Shown here piece by piece: positions 46,874-58,026 of a DNA stretch of 64,000 bases (the first letter of the stretch is position 1; every line of letters starts with the position of its first letter). Origin of the DNA: Apophysomyces variabilis (lineage: Eukaryota > Mucoromycota > Mucoromycetes > Mucorales > Mucoraceae). The translations under genes and the position numbers were made by a program. The stretch spans positions 260,500-324,499 of the forward strand of contig MZZL01000133.1 of the NCBI GenBank assembly GCA_002749535.1, read 5' to 3'. Below the pieces are notes generated by a model. The model was not told the origin of the DNA, did no database searches, and was given only the letters and a program-made list of their open reading frames with translations.

Positions 46874-47798
46874 ATGGCATTATCGATATATCTAACACTA
46901 GCGAAGGAGTGCAAATACTCGCTCTCGGTCATGTACATTATATGCCTGGCCAAGTTCTTGAAGTTATCGTTTGGTTATAATGAAGCGATTGATGACTCTG
47001 GTATCGATATTGCGCCATTATCAACATCATTGAAAAAGCTACATATGGTAGGCTTCATGAGTAACACGATTTTCCTGATTGTTTCCTGTCATTTTTATAG
47101 GTTACAGATCTGAAATCAGTCAGACGTTTCTATGATCTTGTCCAAAACGTCCACCTAGCCAACAAAAAGAGATGTCGTCGAGTGACGTTATGTACCGTAT
47201 GTAAGCTAAAGAGCTAAATATAAGACTTAGATCATAATGCTCATGCTTTTTTTATTCACTTTCTTGATTTGTTTAATCTTGCAACAACACGTTCACAAGT
47301 GTTACGTGTTTACCGTTAGTCACTTGGAACAGTGTTTTGCACCGTCTCTGATAACGAAATATTGGGTGTAGTATTCGAATATTTCTTCGGCCATGACGAC
47401 AAGGTGTTTCTACAATGGTAATCTCACAACGGACAGAGTAATGGAAAAAAAAAGGTGAACAAGTTGGTATTTTGATAGGGGTTGATTCCTAGTCAGCAGA
47501 GTACATCAAGAACAATGCCAACTTCAATCTGGATCTTCGGTTGCTCTTCCGGATTGAAAACGCCACGATGGAATCCATGACGGGCGAAGTTGCGAAAATC
47601 AAAGCCATTACGAATAAAAAGCTGTTAAATGACAAACTCAAATCCATTTTGGCTCCACAAGTCCATCTCAACAAGGTCCTCAAAAACATGCCATTTATTC
47701 CGTCGAGCAAGGTCAAATCCGTCCACATACCTGTCATCCAAATTACGGGTCTGAAATGCTTTGTATACAGCTTTTCGTTAGTCAATAAAGGTTTATAA
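46874..47798 (+). CDS. Orphan gene, 4-exon model, function unknown
   Basis: I do not recognise this protein. Exons 46874-47047, 47101-47196, 47320-47403 and 47493-47798 join in phase to 219 aa, using GTAGGC, GTATGT and GTGTTT donors. The translated frame is helical and charged (TSLKKLHMVTDLKSVRRFYD; GEVAKIKAITNKKLLNDKLK) with no membrane segment. The last exon is the strongest coding segment. The 5' end may extend upstream, since the ATG at 46874 follows an acceptor-like sequence. Decayed protein-like sequence downstream near 48060-48200 could be related. Between lipase copies 2 and 3 on the same strand. Confidence 0.4.
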
Positions 47799-49082
47799 AA
47801 GGTTTGATTTTCTACGGAATGTCTTGATTTTGTCTATCCAAGTAGGAAAAAGCACATCAAGACATAAAACTTTATACAGTCGGCAATTGCCGAGATTTTC
47901 ATGGCTTAAGTGAGGCTTTTCTTTATTTACAGAGCCTAAGTAGTTTAGGTAACTTAGCGACACTCTTATGAATTGTGTCAGTGGGAAAATGTCGTATGTT
48001 TGTGTTTGCACAGGTCACCACTGTCTAACAGGCTCAATAGACGTGTACACGAATAACCGAAGGAACGGATAGCACCCTTAGTTTTACAGGTGTATATGCT
48101 CCCATCGGTTGCAGCAAGGATATTGGATTCCAGAGCAAGTTAGATGCCAGATGGAAGAAATTGAACCTACCTTTAATAAAATGAAAGCTATTCTGCAATC
48201 ATTATCGCTGAAGCATGTGACAGTTTCTGTCGTGTCATTTTTTGTTCAACAAGCGTGAGAGAACTAAAATGGCGTGTTCGTGTAAAAAACGCCATTCTTA
48301 TCGTGTTGTTCACTGTCAAAGACTACTGCCCGTATGCAGATTTGCAAAGCAAGAACCTCATCTTAGTGGGTTTCTTCTCGGGCGAAAACAATAAAAAAGC
48401 TCTGTCATGTCCAAACCGACTAGATATTACTAGCTTATCTTGATTGTTTATTGTTTATTGTCAGCTGGTGCTGTGACACTGTGAAAGCCTTGTCCATCCT
48501 ATGAAGAAAAGGTAGAGGACCGCATCCCTGTGCTGCTCACTGACCAAAGTGACAAAATCCATTGGGAGCTTATATATACTTAACATAAGGTAGGTCAAAC
48601 GGCTGAGTTCGGGATTACTGATGTCCGGTTAGCTATTATGGAAAGTCATCGATAGTTAATATGAACAGCAAATGGTTGTTTTAGTGTTGAATTGTGGTGC
48701 ATAAAACGTACCCTGGCTTCATGGATCTTTTTCTGGCACTGCTATTGAACCTATTTATTTTGAAGGACATAAAACAAACAAAACTTCCCAAACAATATAA
48801 AAATCCGCGAAAAGCAATAGTTTTCTCGCGACTGGAAGGTATATATTGCATTGATGTATCAATTAATTTGGGTTTTGTAGGTTAGTACATCTTACCTGTG
48901 AGAGCATATGAATAGAAGCACGGCAAATACCTGTGCGCTAGGCTTTAAAGTTTGAGTAGTCTGTTGTTTGTGCCGAGAATCCAGTCTATGATTGGATTGT
49001 TTGCCAACGGCGCTTTTCCAGAAAGCTAGGCGTATAATAGGTCTCCTTCTTTTGCATGTGATTTTGGAGCGTATTGACAGTT
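47799..49082. other. Intergenic; weak coding-like fragments
   Basis: A stretch near 48070-48185 reads as protein (LSFTGVYAPIGCSKDIGFQS) but ends at a stop with no start or splice sites found. It may be a gene remnant. The rest shows nothing. Confidence 0.3.
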
Positions 49083-49092
49083 TATATATAAG
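49081..49092 (+). promoter_or_regulatory. TATA-like box of lipase copy 3
   Basis: TTTATATATAAGC ends about 55 bp before the ATG at 49144, the same placement as at lipase copy 2. Confidence 0.6.
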
Positions 49093-49143
49093 CATTCAGA
49101 AATAAACTTGCCAAGGAACAGACAACATTTTCTCTTCGTTAAC

Positions 49144-51171
49144 ATGACAAAAACAGGCGACGAAACAGAAGGTAGTCAGGTTAGCCTCCAAAATGTGAAG
49201 CGGTCTGAGGCATTTCTCCCGGAGGAATCGGTTAGTTTGAAGCTCGATCTACCAGGTTTAAAACTCTCCATGTCAGTCCAAGATTTGATGATATGCCCAC
49301 CGAGAAATAACAGTGGTGCAAATGCTTGGACATTGTATTATTACATGTTAAATGTCGCCAGAACATTGTACTATATGTTGCGCTACAATTGGACTAGCCT
49401 CTTTATCACACCCATCCACTCACTCATCGTTGTTGTGTCATATTCGGTTTTGTCTATCGCTGCCGTAGTTGTTTATCAATCACTTAACGTATTCTGGTGG
49501 TTACGAAAAGATAGGAATTTTGACAAAAGCGGTAACCGTTCGGTGAATAAGTGTAAGATGTCCATTTGTACTGACTGTAATTCATGCTGATGGTATTGTC
49601 TTTCATAGTTTTGACAATGTTTAACCTGGGTACCGTGAATGGATCACAAACAGCCAGTATTTATTAATTTCTGCTTTCATAGTTCAATCTAATTTTTTGC
49701 AAGCAAAGAATACAGCAGAGCTTGTCATAGCTACTACAAGTACACTTGCGCAAGTTCCGCCAGCGGATGATCAAAAGCCAATGAAGAAGAATAAGTCAGT
49801 ACGAGAAAGAATATTTGACATCCGTGTAGCCGAAACATTGCTGGCGCTTTCCGGATTAATCTATCATCGCAATATACCTAATGTCCGTACCGCTGTAAAG
49901 CATTTCTCTGAAGCAGGCAAACACCACGAAAAACAAGCCAAACTTGCTGAAAAAGCCGAAAAATTGCATCGAAAAGGAGAAAAATTCGAGGCAAAAGCAA
50001 AAGAGTTGGATAAGAAAGCAAAAGAGTGCGGAAAAAAAGCGCAAGAGTGGGAGGATAAAGCAACTAGATCCCTAACAGAGTCTACAAAACGTATTAAAGA
50101 ACTTGCAAGATCATGGAATTTCGAGTTTACTGGTAAGATAGTAAGCAGTGCCAGAAGCAATCGGCTAATTGACTTTACTAGGTATGGAGGAATTTGATGG
50201 TAGGTTGCAACATCGTACAGATAAGATATGCCATAACCCGTTTTGTGCTAGGTTCGAATGATGCCAATTCAGTAGCAGGCCCGTTTTGTGGAGTGTACAC
50301 TTCCATATACCATCCGGTAATGGTGGTCGCCTTCAAAGGGACTAGTGTGGATAGCTTCGAAGAAATCCTTGTTGATGCTGTTGTTCAACGAGTCGACGCA
50401 CGACCTTATGTTTTTGGCGCTACGCACCAAGGCTTTTATGAGGCTCTGTTTTCGAATTCCGGCTGGTACGATAACGACGGTCGTGATCCTTACAACCGCA
50501 TCCTGCGTTTTATCAATCGAAAAGCCACCGAGCTCAGCAACGAACGTCATGGCGGAGATAAGATTCAGCTATGGGTCACTGGTCATTCACTTGGTGCCGG
50601 ACTCAGCACTCTTTTCTTTGCCAGATTGCTGAAATGCCCCAATGATTTGACAAGATGCGAGCTTCGTGATTGTTACACATTTGGTTCGCCAGCTGTAGGC
50701 GACAGCGATTTTGCCTGCCAGTTTGCCTCCTACGGTCTGGAGCCGCTATCGCGTTCATCAACGCTGTGGCGAGTGGTTAATAACAAGGACGTAGTCTGCA
50801 AGATCCCTCTGGCTAAGGAAAAGAGAGCGGTTGGGTTTTATATGAAGAAGACAAACTTTTTCAATTATTTCCATGTTGGCCACGCTATTATACTTGATGC
50901 TGACAAGCACAAACCGATTCAAGAGAAGCCTTCCGCTTACCGACCCAGTACAGACGTATCGCTTAGATTGGGAGACTGGAAACCTCTGGAAGAGGTTCAG
51001 TTCGGAACTGAAGAAGATCCACTTGGTTCTTTACCACTCTGGTGCCAACCCGTCAAGAGAATTCTTCCTATTTCCCTTATTGATCATTCCGTTGAAATGT
51101 ACATGGCTGCATTGGAAAAAGCTCATCGTCATTGCAGAAAACAGGCTAAACGAGTCCAAACGAGTCCTTAA
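49144..51171 (+). CDS. Class 3 lipase, membrane-anchored, with coiled coil, copy 3
   Basis: Exons 49144-49552, 49683-50132 and 50252-51171 give 592 aa in phase. A membrane-like stretch (SLIVVVSYSVLSIAAVVVY) lies at about residues 95-115. Between it and the lipase core sits a Lys/Glu/Ala-rich helix (about 215-275; KLAEKAEKLHRKGEKFEAKA) predicted to form a coiled coil. The other two lipases lack it at this length. Core motifs: AGPFCGVYTS, HPVMVVAFKGTSVDSFEE, VTGHSLGAGLSTLFFARLL, GSPAVGDSDFA and YFHVGHAIIL, so the Ser/Asp/His triad is present. An 18-bp microexon at about 50182-50199 (GT-AG flanked, in phase) could be inserted in the second intron, adding six residues. Confidence 0.84.
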
Positions 51172-52926
51172 CGAACAACCTCCCCTCAATGATAGTAACA
51201 AAAATATAACCGTGTATTGACCGTTCTTGCTGTGACATCCAGGTTTATTGGTCGTAGTTCACTCATACCTCAAATTTGCCGTCGAAATTGTACTGTTTCT
51301 ATAAGAAGTGATAGATTGCATCCGTTCATGTACGGGTGTGTGTCCTGAAAGTTACAAGGAATTTGCTTTTCCTTTTAACGTTAGGATTTGTGGTGTTAAT
51401 CAATCATGTCTGACACGTCCGTTGCATGCAAAAAATTTCACTTGCTTATTTACTTGTAATGATATGGTACAAAACAGACTTCAAACAGCTGTATACCATA
51501 CGTTATTTATTTACATTTCTGTTGACTATATCCCTACATTGGAAACAAACATTGTAGGTTTATGGAATATACGTTATTGTAGGAGAAAATATGGTAAGGT
51601 CAGTTGCTTCTGATACAAGTATCTACAGATGAGGTCATTCAAGATGTTCTATGCCTGCACTACGACCTGCATACATAAGCCAAAGTTACGCTAGAAATTG
51701 TACGAATACGAACGGATAGAATAGATCATGAAAGTTAAACAGATTACTGAATACCTTGACTGCCTCAAAATATTTGAGAGCCATTAGTCCGTGTCGCTTG
51801 TAGCTTGATTGAGACTGGCGACACTGACATCCTGTTTGTTTACACCAAGTTTCTCCAAAGTTGGCAAAAGGCTAGTAGGTTGTCTGCGCATGTGAATTCT
51901 TCTAAAACACTTAGGTAGAAGAAGTGAAAGGACGTATCAGCAAAACATAAAAGCAATTCTACAAGCTCCTGCATTGTAAAATGCTGAGGACGCCTTATAC
52001 GATGACCATGCCAACGGATGTCGGGAATTCCCAGCCTTCTGAAGAAGGGAGAGAAGTCGGCCTGTTGACGACCTAAGAATCTACACGCTGTTTATAGCAA
52101 AAGATTAATTGAATGAATGTCAGATTCTTTTCTTATGATTATAACTTTGCTTATATGCGGGTAGCAGACGGGTAATGAAAGTTTTTAAATCAACAGCAAC
52201 ATCAACATCACTGACTATACCTGACTAAGTTGCAATATGTGGGAAACCCCGCGATTCCGTTCTGGAGCAGAGGCATCCTAAGCCAGAAGTGCCGTGATCA
52301 TCATGCTTTAATATTAATGAGTCAAGATAACTGTCAGTTATTTTGGACTATAAATTGCTTTGAGCTCTAGGGTTTCTTTGGGTGATGATTCCCTGAACAA
52401 TCCTTTGAGAGTACTTTGGGCTTCTCAAAATTTCGGTTCGTAGTTTACTCAATCAAGCAAGTTCTAGAGTTCTCGGTGCGGATGCTACTGCTTGATTATG
52501 ACAACAGCCGTTGCGACATGGATGGAATAAAAGTTATTGTTCAGAGAAACAAAGAATGAATTATCTTGCAAGATCTTGCAAAGCTTAATTTATCGTTCTT
52601 CGCATCAATACTTGTGCTACATACAAAGCAACTAGATGAATGTCCAATTTAGGCCAGAACTACGATTTCTACGTATTCAGAGTTTATTAATAAAACATAT
52701 CCTTATACTATCAATATGACGGCGCATGAAAGTATCAAAGCTATGATCGTTTTTCTCAAGCGAGTCTAACACAAGAACGGCTCTTTGTTTCGTCCCTGTC
52801 AGTAATCCTGTTTATCTCTGCGTACACCATGTTTGCACATATTGTTCAAAAAGTAATTTTATGTTAGGCTCAAACGCTGTGTTGGATGAAAGGTCCTGTA
52901 TAAACTAACATCTGCTGCACAAAACA
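51172..52926. other. Intergenic, no gene seen
   Basis: About 1.75 kb with only short frames and no splice-linked coding stretches recognised. Confidence 0.45.
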
Positions 52927-54147
52927 TCAATAAACGTTGCTTGATGATGCGATTTCTTTCATCTTAATGGATTTAGAGGAGAATTCCGAAACCATCTCGA
53001 GATGTCGTTCTTGCAGCCACTTTATGTCGGTGTATACTAGACTTTGTTTGAGTCTTGATTCAGCGGTACGTTTCCCCTTACCATCATTCACAAACGGTAC
53101 GGCAGGTTCCGCTTGCAGCCATACCGTCTGTAAGAAGTCGATCAAGGCCCCCGATAACAAAAGAGACTCCTCAACAGGCAAGCTACTGATATAATTTGTA
53201 TCCAATGCAAAAGGGTTGGCTACATCCAGTGTCATAGCCACAATTTCCCACACAATTTCCCATAATGATGTCTCTGAAGGTTGTCCAACGCAGTAAGCAT
53301 TAGTTCCCTATGTCAGATGCGCATATATATGTATCCATGTCTACCTTCACGCTTCCATTTTGCTGTGGTCTTTAGCATCAACGGGTTATCAGTATCATCT
53401 TCATTAGCTTGGATCAAATGCTCGTGATGAGACCGTAGCTGAGAAATTAAAAAACATAAGTATTGCTAGCAGACATAATCAAAAGAGAATATACCCAAAC
53501 ATACGGACACTTGTACCGGGCATAGCCTGCGACTAGGAATACCGTCCGATCACGCTCCTTATTCATAGCAATGAGATGACTTCACGTAGAAAAGGCTAGT
53601 TTCACAACTACCTTCTTCAAGTCTTTGTCAGCTGGGCTCCAAGGTTCTGGTTCTTGATCCCTGTAGATACTGAGTATTTGCCGAGCCACGACTTTGCGCT
53701 AACTCACCGACGTTGAAGAAGAGCAGCTGGCATCAGGGATGAGGGTTCTTTCCGTGTAAGATGCGTGTGCTTCGGGTTGTAGATTAATAAAAGTAATTCC
53801 TCCCTTCCTCTTAAGAAGACCTCGAAATATTTGAAGCCCTGTCATCGATTCTAAGTAATTCAATGGTAGTCTTACTGTTGCTTTATACTATACCCGGAGA
53901 TTACCGAGGGCGAGACATTCTTGAAGAAATGCTGACAGTCGTGCCGTGTCTTTTGGAAGCTCTTTCTAGAATCAAAAGCTTCGTTTGCACATAGCCATTG
54001 CATCCGGTAACGATGTTTCTCTACCTTCGGATCAGCGCCCAGCATTGATGCAGGAAACCAGTACAGCGCTTCGGGGAAAAGACGCGGAGTTCGACATCGC
54101 ATATCACATGGGAACTCTGACAGGAACAGGCATTTGCCCGGATGCAT
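52927..54147 (-). CDS. Unidentified protein, at least 6 exons, 5' end unresolved
   Basis: Exons (54147)-53905, 53838-53708, 53660-53612, 53557-53495, 53438-53345 and 53273-52927 join in phase through GTAATC, GTGAGT, GTAGTT, GTATAT and GTAGAC donors. I do not recognise the family. The first exon (LFPEALYWFPASMLGADP followed by YRMQWLCANEAFDS) has the spacing of aromatic residues seen in small chromatin-reader barrels such as PWWP, a weak impression only. The centre is charged, and the last exon is helical (GALIDFLQTVWLQAEPAVPF). The ATG at 54147 is the first in frame, but an acceptor-like CAATAG precedes it by a few bases, so an upstream exon is likely. Confidence 0.5.
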
Positions 54148-55812
54148 AAACCTATTGCTCAACTGATCAGTTTAGAATACAGGTATTGACAACTTAATAC
54201 ACTGCCTATGATGTAATATGTGCTGTTTTGCTCCCTGTTAAATGCTAGCAATAAGACATACGTGACGTGCGTGTGTAGTATAGCATAAAGGCTACGAGGC
54301 ATATCGAGCGAGAGCTGATTTACCTGGCCTAACATTCAAAATAACAAGTCTCTGCAAGTGCTGGAGTTGCTAAAAAGAAAGAAATTATGGGCAAACTAAA
54401 CTTTTGTTTTGCTATACAGATATCTGAAAGCCTACACATTGCTTCCTAGAAGCAATAGGATGTCTCATCCAGTAGGGATACGGTCAAAGACACAACTAAC
54501 AATTTCCTTGCAGTTTGAGAGTGTCTTCTTCTAAGTATATCATTTGCTACAGAAAAACACACTGTAATTTGGTTCCTTAATTCTGCTCGTATAGACTCGA
54601 AAAATCTAGCAGCTGCACTATTGCGTCATGCATGAATAATGGAAAGTCGCAGCCACTGCTGTGTTATGTTAAGGCAAGCTTTATCGCTCATTTGTATCTT
54701 AATAAAATTGGAACATCTGTGCGACAGAAACTAGGTGGAAGGTAACCCATTCATGAAACCTGGAAGGTTGCGGTATACATGGTTTGTGTTTGGAACTAGA
54801 CAAACTGGGAGAAGCAGCTGCCTTTGAGTATCATATTTTGTGTATCATGGTCTAATGAAAATGAAGCGAAATAACTTGATTAAACAGAGCCTACTCAGTC
54901 ATAACTTGATATGACACCTGTTCTCTGGTCGACAATCGCTGGTGTCTGCGATATAATGCGTATGTAACATGCCACCTTCGGGCACCATAAATATTGTCCT
55001 CCAAACGTTAAAAGCATCTCAAAGGAAAAAAGCGTATAACGAGTAAGGCATTACGCGTCGCACCACCCTTTAAGGTGCATGATGTTTCGGTAGATTTAAA
55101 TGCATCTGTGCGTCGGTGCATCGCTTTTTCAAAAAGCTCATACATCATAATCAATCGATGCGCATGAGGCGACCCTGCGTTGCGGAATGCTTTCTTTTGC
55201 ACTAAGTACATCTTTGCATAATTCGTGCCAACGAACTTCTATAGAATTTGTGCTTTGTCTCTTGGTCTGACTAGTTGTTGCATTGGTAGGTCCCAACCTT
55301 GTATTTGGCACCCCAATTTTAGATTCTCAAACATAACCTACTGTATCGTAACAGGAACACCAAAAGGTAATTACCCGGTTACAGAACGTGATTACTTTAC
55401 AAACGTGACAAGCTCATGTGAACTTAAAATGCGTTCAATCTTACGAGCCACAGTGGCTATTATCGGAGATAATATTCTCACGGGTACCTTCGCGTTTTCA
55501 GGTATGAGGGCAACTATAGGTGTGGCGGGACAAAGATGGAATAATTTCCATCTATTGACGGTGTCTGAAAGACAGCACTCCCCGCAACAGCAATGATTTT
55601 CTGCCACATCATTACACGTGAGACGATGTATCATTCTCGAAGCTTGCCAGGCGGGGTCTTTCTTTTACAGCAGGTTCGGGATACGAAGAAAAAAAATAGC
55701 GCTCGGATGAGGAACCGAGAGGAAGGAAAAGATTTCGCCGAAAACTCACCTTATAAAGACTGGACTCGACTCACGCGTTCCTTTTCTTCGTTCTTTTCTC
55801 TCTATAATCACC
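54148..55812. other. Intergenic; may hold an upstream exon of the minus-strand gene
   Basis: A GTAAAT donor after an in-frame CCAG near 54320 on the minus strand could belong to the preceding gene. A 123-codon plus-strand frame at 55225-55596 opens only with GTG and has no domain signal. The last 100 bp hold the promoter and leader of the lectin gene. Confidence 0.35.
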
Positions 55813-56303
55813 ATGGATTACTTCTTCATCAAGAGTGAGTTCAACGGTCGCGTCCTTGACGTCGAGGGTGGTTCTCTTGAGGTAAATTTAATGCAATGAT
55901 TGCCGACATAGAAACTGAACAATCCTACTTCGCTTAGGATGGCGCCAACATCATCGTCTATCATCAAAAGGAATCCGACTTCTTGAACCAGTTGTGGCGG
56001 TATGAAGATGGTTTCTTTATCAATGCCCAATCTGCCAAGGTCCTTGATATTAGCGGTGGTGAAATGGAGCCTGAATCCCAGATTATCCAATACGCACGAA
56101 AGGATGAGTTCGAAGCTTCCAATCAGCAATGGGAAATTGAGGATGGATACATTTTTTGCAGAGCAAGACCGGATTTGGTTCTGGATATCAAGGAAGCTAA
56201 AGATGAAGATGAAGTTCCTGTTATTTTGTACGAAAAGAAAGAGGGAGAAGTCTCCGCTAATCAAAGATGGTTCTTGGAAAGGTGTGAGAACCTCCCATTC
56301 TAA
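55813..56303 (+). CDS. Small ricin-B-type beta-trefoil lectin-like protein, 2 exons
   Basis: Exons 55813-55881 and 55938-56303 give 144 aa; the ATG lies in cacCATGGAT. The sequence is three repeats of a beta-trefoil: FNGRVLDVEGGS..QLW near residue 10-45, SAKVLDISGGE..NQQWEIEDG near 57-95, and DLVLDIKEA..NQRWFLE near 100-140. Each has the Q-x-W motif (NQLWRY, NQQWEI, NQRWFL). This is one complete trefoil and nothing else. There is no signal peptide, so the protein should be cytosolic or leave by an unconventional route. Cytosolic fungal lectins of this size are often defensive or storage proteins; binding specificity is not readable. Confidence 0.85.
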
Positions 56304-58026
56304 AGAAACTGCCGACCCACTTCCCTAACAATAAAACATCACTCGTTCCATTTTTCTACTTGTCAAAAAGAACAATTTCCCAAAAGCGATCATATGGAAC
56401 TTCATCTGAATGATATACTCTGTCTACTGATTGCCATGTTATATAGGTTATAGCGATTGCGGAGCATGAGATACTTTGGTTCCATAGCTGGTCCACGGGA
56501 AAACGGTAAACTGCAAACGAATGTGTGTGCGCCATGACCATTATGCTCAGCTATTCAGCTCAACCTTAAAAGGTACATAACATGATTACCAAATTTATCC
56601 ACATTTCAAAGCGCTTCAAATGGAAAGTTACGTCCAACTCTAGTCAATTTTCAGTAACGGACCCGCACTATGTTCCTCTTGGCATATCTGCAATTTCATT
56701 AGCGTTTTAGATTTAAGCGAACTTTATCAAACCCCACACGGAGATATAGATTATCAGTTGTGCTTGAAAAGCAACCGTACAAAGACTATGAACGAGCTTG
56801 ATATCCGATATCAGTTTTCACAAACTCTCGTTTACGCGTTATAACAATTACATCGTCTATGACGGATGCCATTTCTGGGTGACATGACAATATTAAGGGA
56901 AAATAGATCGTAAAACGAACATCAATGCTTCCATTCTGGTAAGTACAAAAATAATTATTTTTTTTGGACTTCCGATATGGTACTAGATTGCCTTTACTCT
57001 AGCATTCAAGCAATGTTCCGCATAATACAGAGGTACAAGGAAAGCTAATGGGGTTGTGCTACCTGAACGTCTGGACGGTACGCCGACAACCATTTCTTGG
57101 GCTGAGTTGAGGATGCATGGATAGAAAACGGAAATAAATACAAACGAACACTTTCAGGACATAATACGTTACTCAACAGATTGGTCTTTTCTGAAAAGAT
57201 GCATGTGGAAACTGAGAGAAGATTAACCAGGATGAAAAAGAAGAGTGATAGCAAACGTTAGCTGGCTTATACGTTTGCCATCGCAAATCTTTCTCCAAAA
57301 CGGGCTCAGCTACTTTGGGTTGTTTGATCATCAATTAATGGCTAGAGAGGGAACTTGACCCAGGTTATCTGGAGCTTCTGCGAAACGTCCAGGGCCTAGT
57401 TGCCGCTCTTTGCTCCCTTGGGCGACTGGCAGTAGCAGCCTGTGTAGGAGACCGTGTAGCGCTCTACGCGCGATAGGACCTCCCATGTTTTCGTACGGTT
57501 ACTGTCCGTGCGTATAAACTTCATTTTAACTGACATGATAACAAACAGCATAAATGGGTTGAGGCAATCGCTTGGTTAAATATCTTAATGATTTGCCTAC
57601 AATGGGGCATGGTAAATCCTTGCTTAATTCTATGCTAACCGTCTTTAGAAACTTTGTTTGCATTTGTTTTATTCGACCACTTTCACTATTTATCGTACTA
57701 ATCGATCATGCTTGGTTGTGATCGGTATGAATATATCATTTACTCTGCCAAAGGTTCTGGTACTCAAGCTATATGTGGCATTGTACGAAGGACGGAGAAA
57801 GAGTGGGAAGAAAACGTGCTGATGTAGCACTCTTATGCAGTTAAATATGGTAGTACATCCATTGCCGTATAACAAAGCTCATCTAAAAATTTACACTGTA
57901 AAAACGCATTTATCACAGCATATAAATGTCATCTAATTAAAAGCGCTTTTTCCATTTAGAAAAGATTCTGCTTTGTTGATCTTTGCCCGCAGAGTCAGAG
58001 GATATGGGTAATGCAGAACATGCTTA
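56304..58026. other. Intergenic, no gene seen
   Basis: About 1.7 kb between convergent genes. Short frames only. Confidence 0.5.

Noticed and set aside
53881..53905. Donor at GTATAG for exon 1 of the unidentified minus-strand gene
   Set aside because: It gives a stop shortly after the junction. The GTAATC donor one step upstream keeps an open frame through all later exons.
55225..55596. 123-codon plus-strand frame as a gene
   Set aside because: It opens with GTG only, with no domain signal, no leader and no splice context. It probably is chance.
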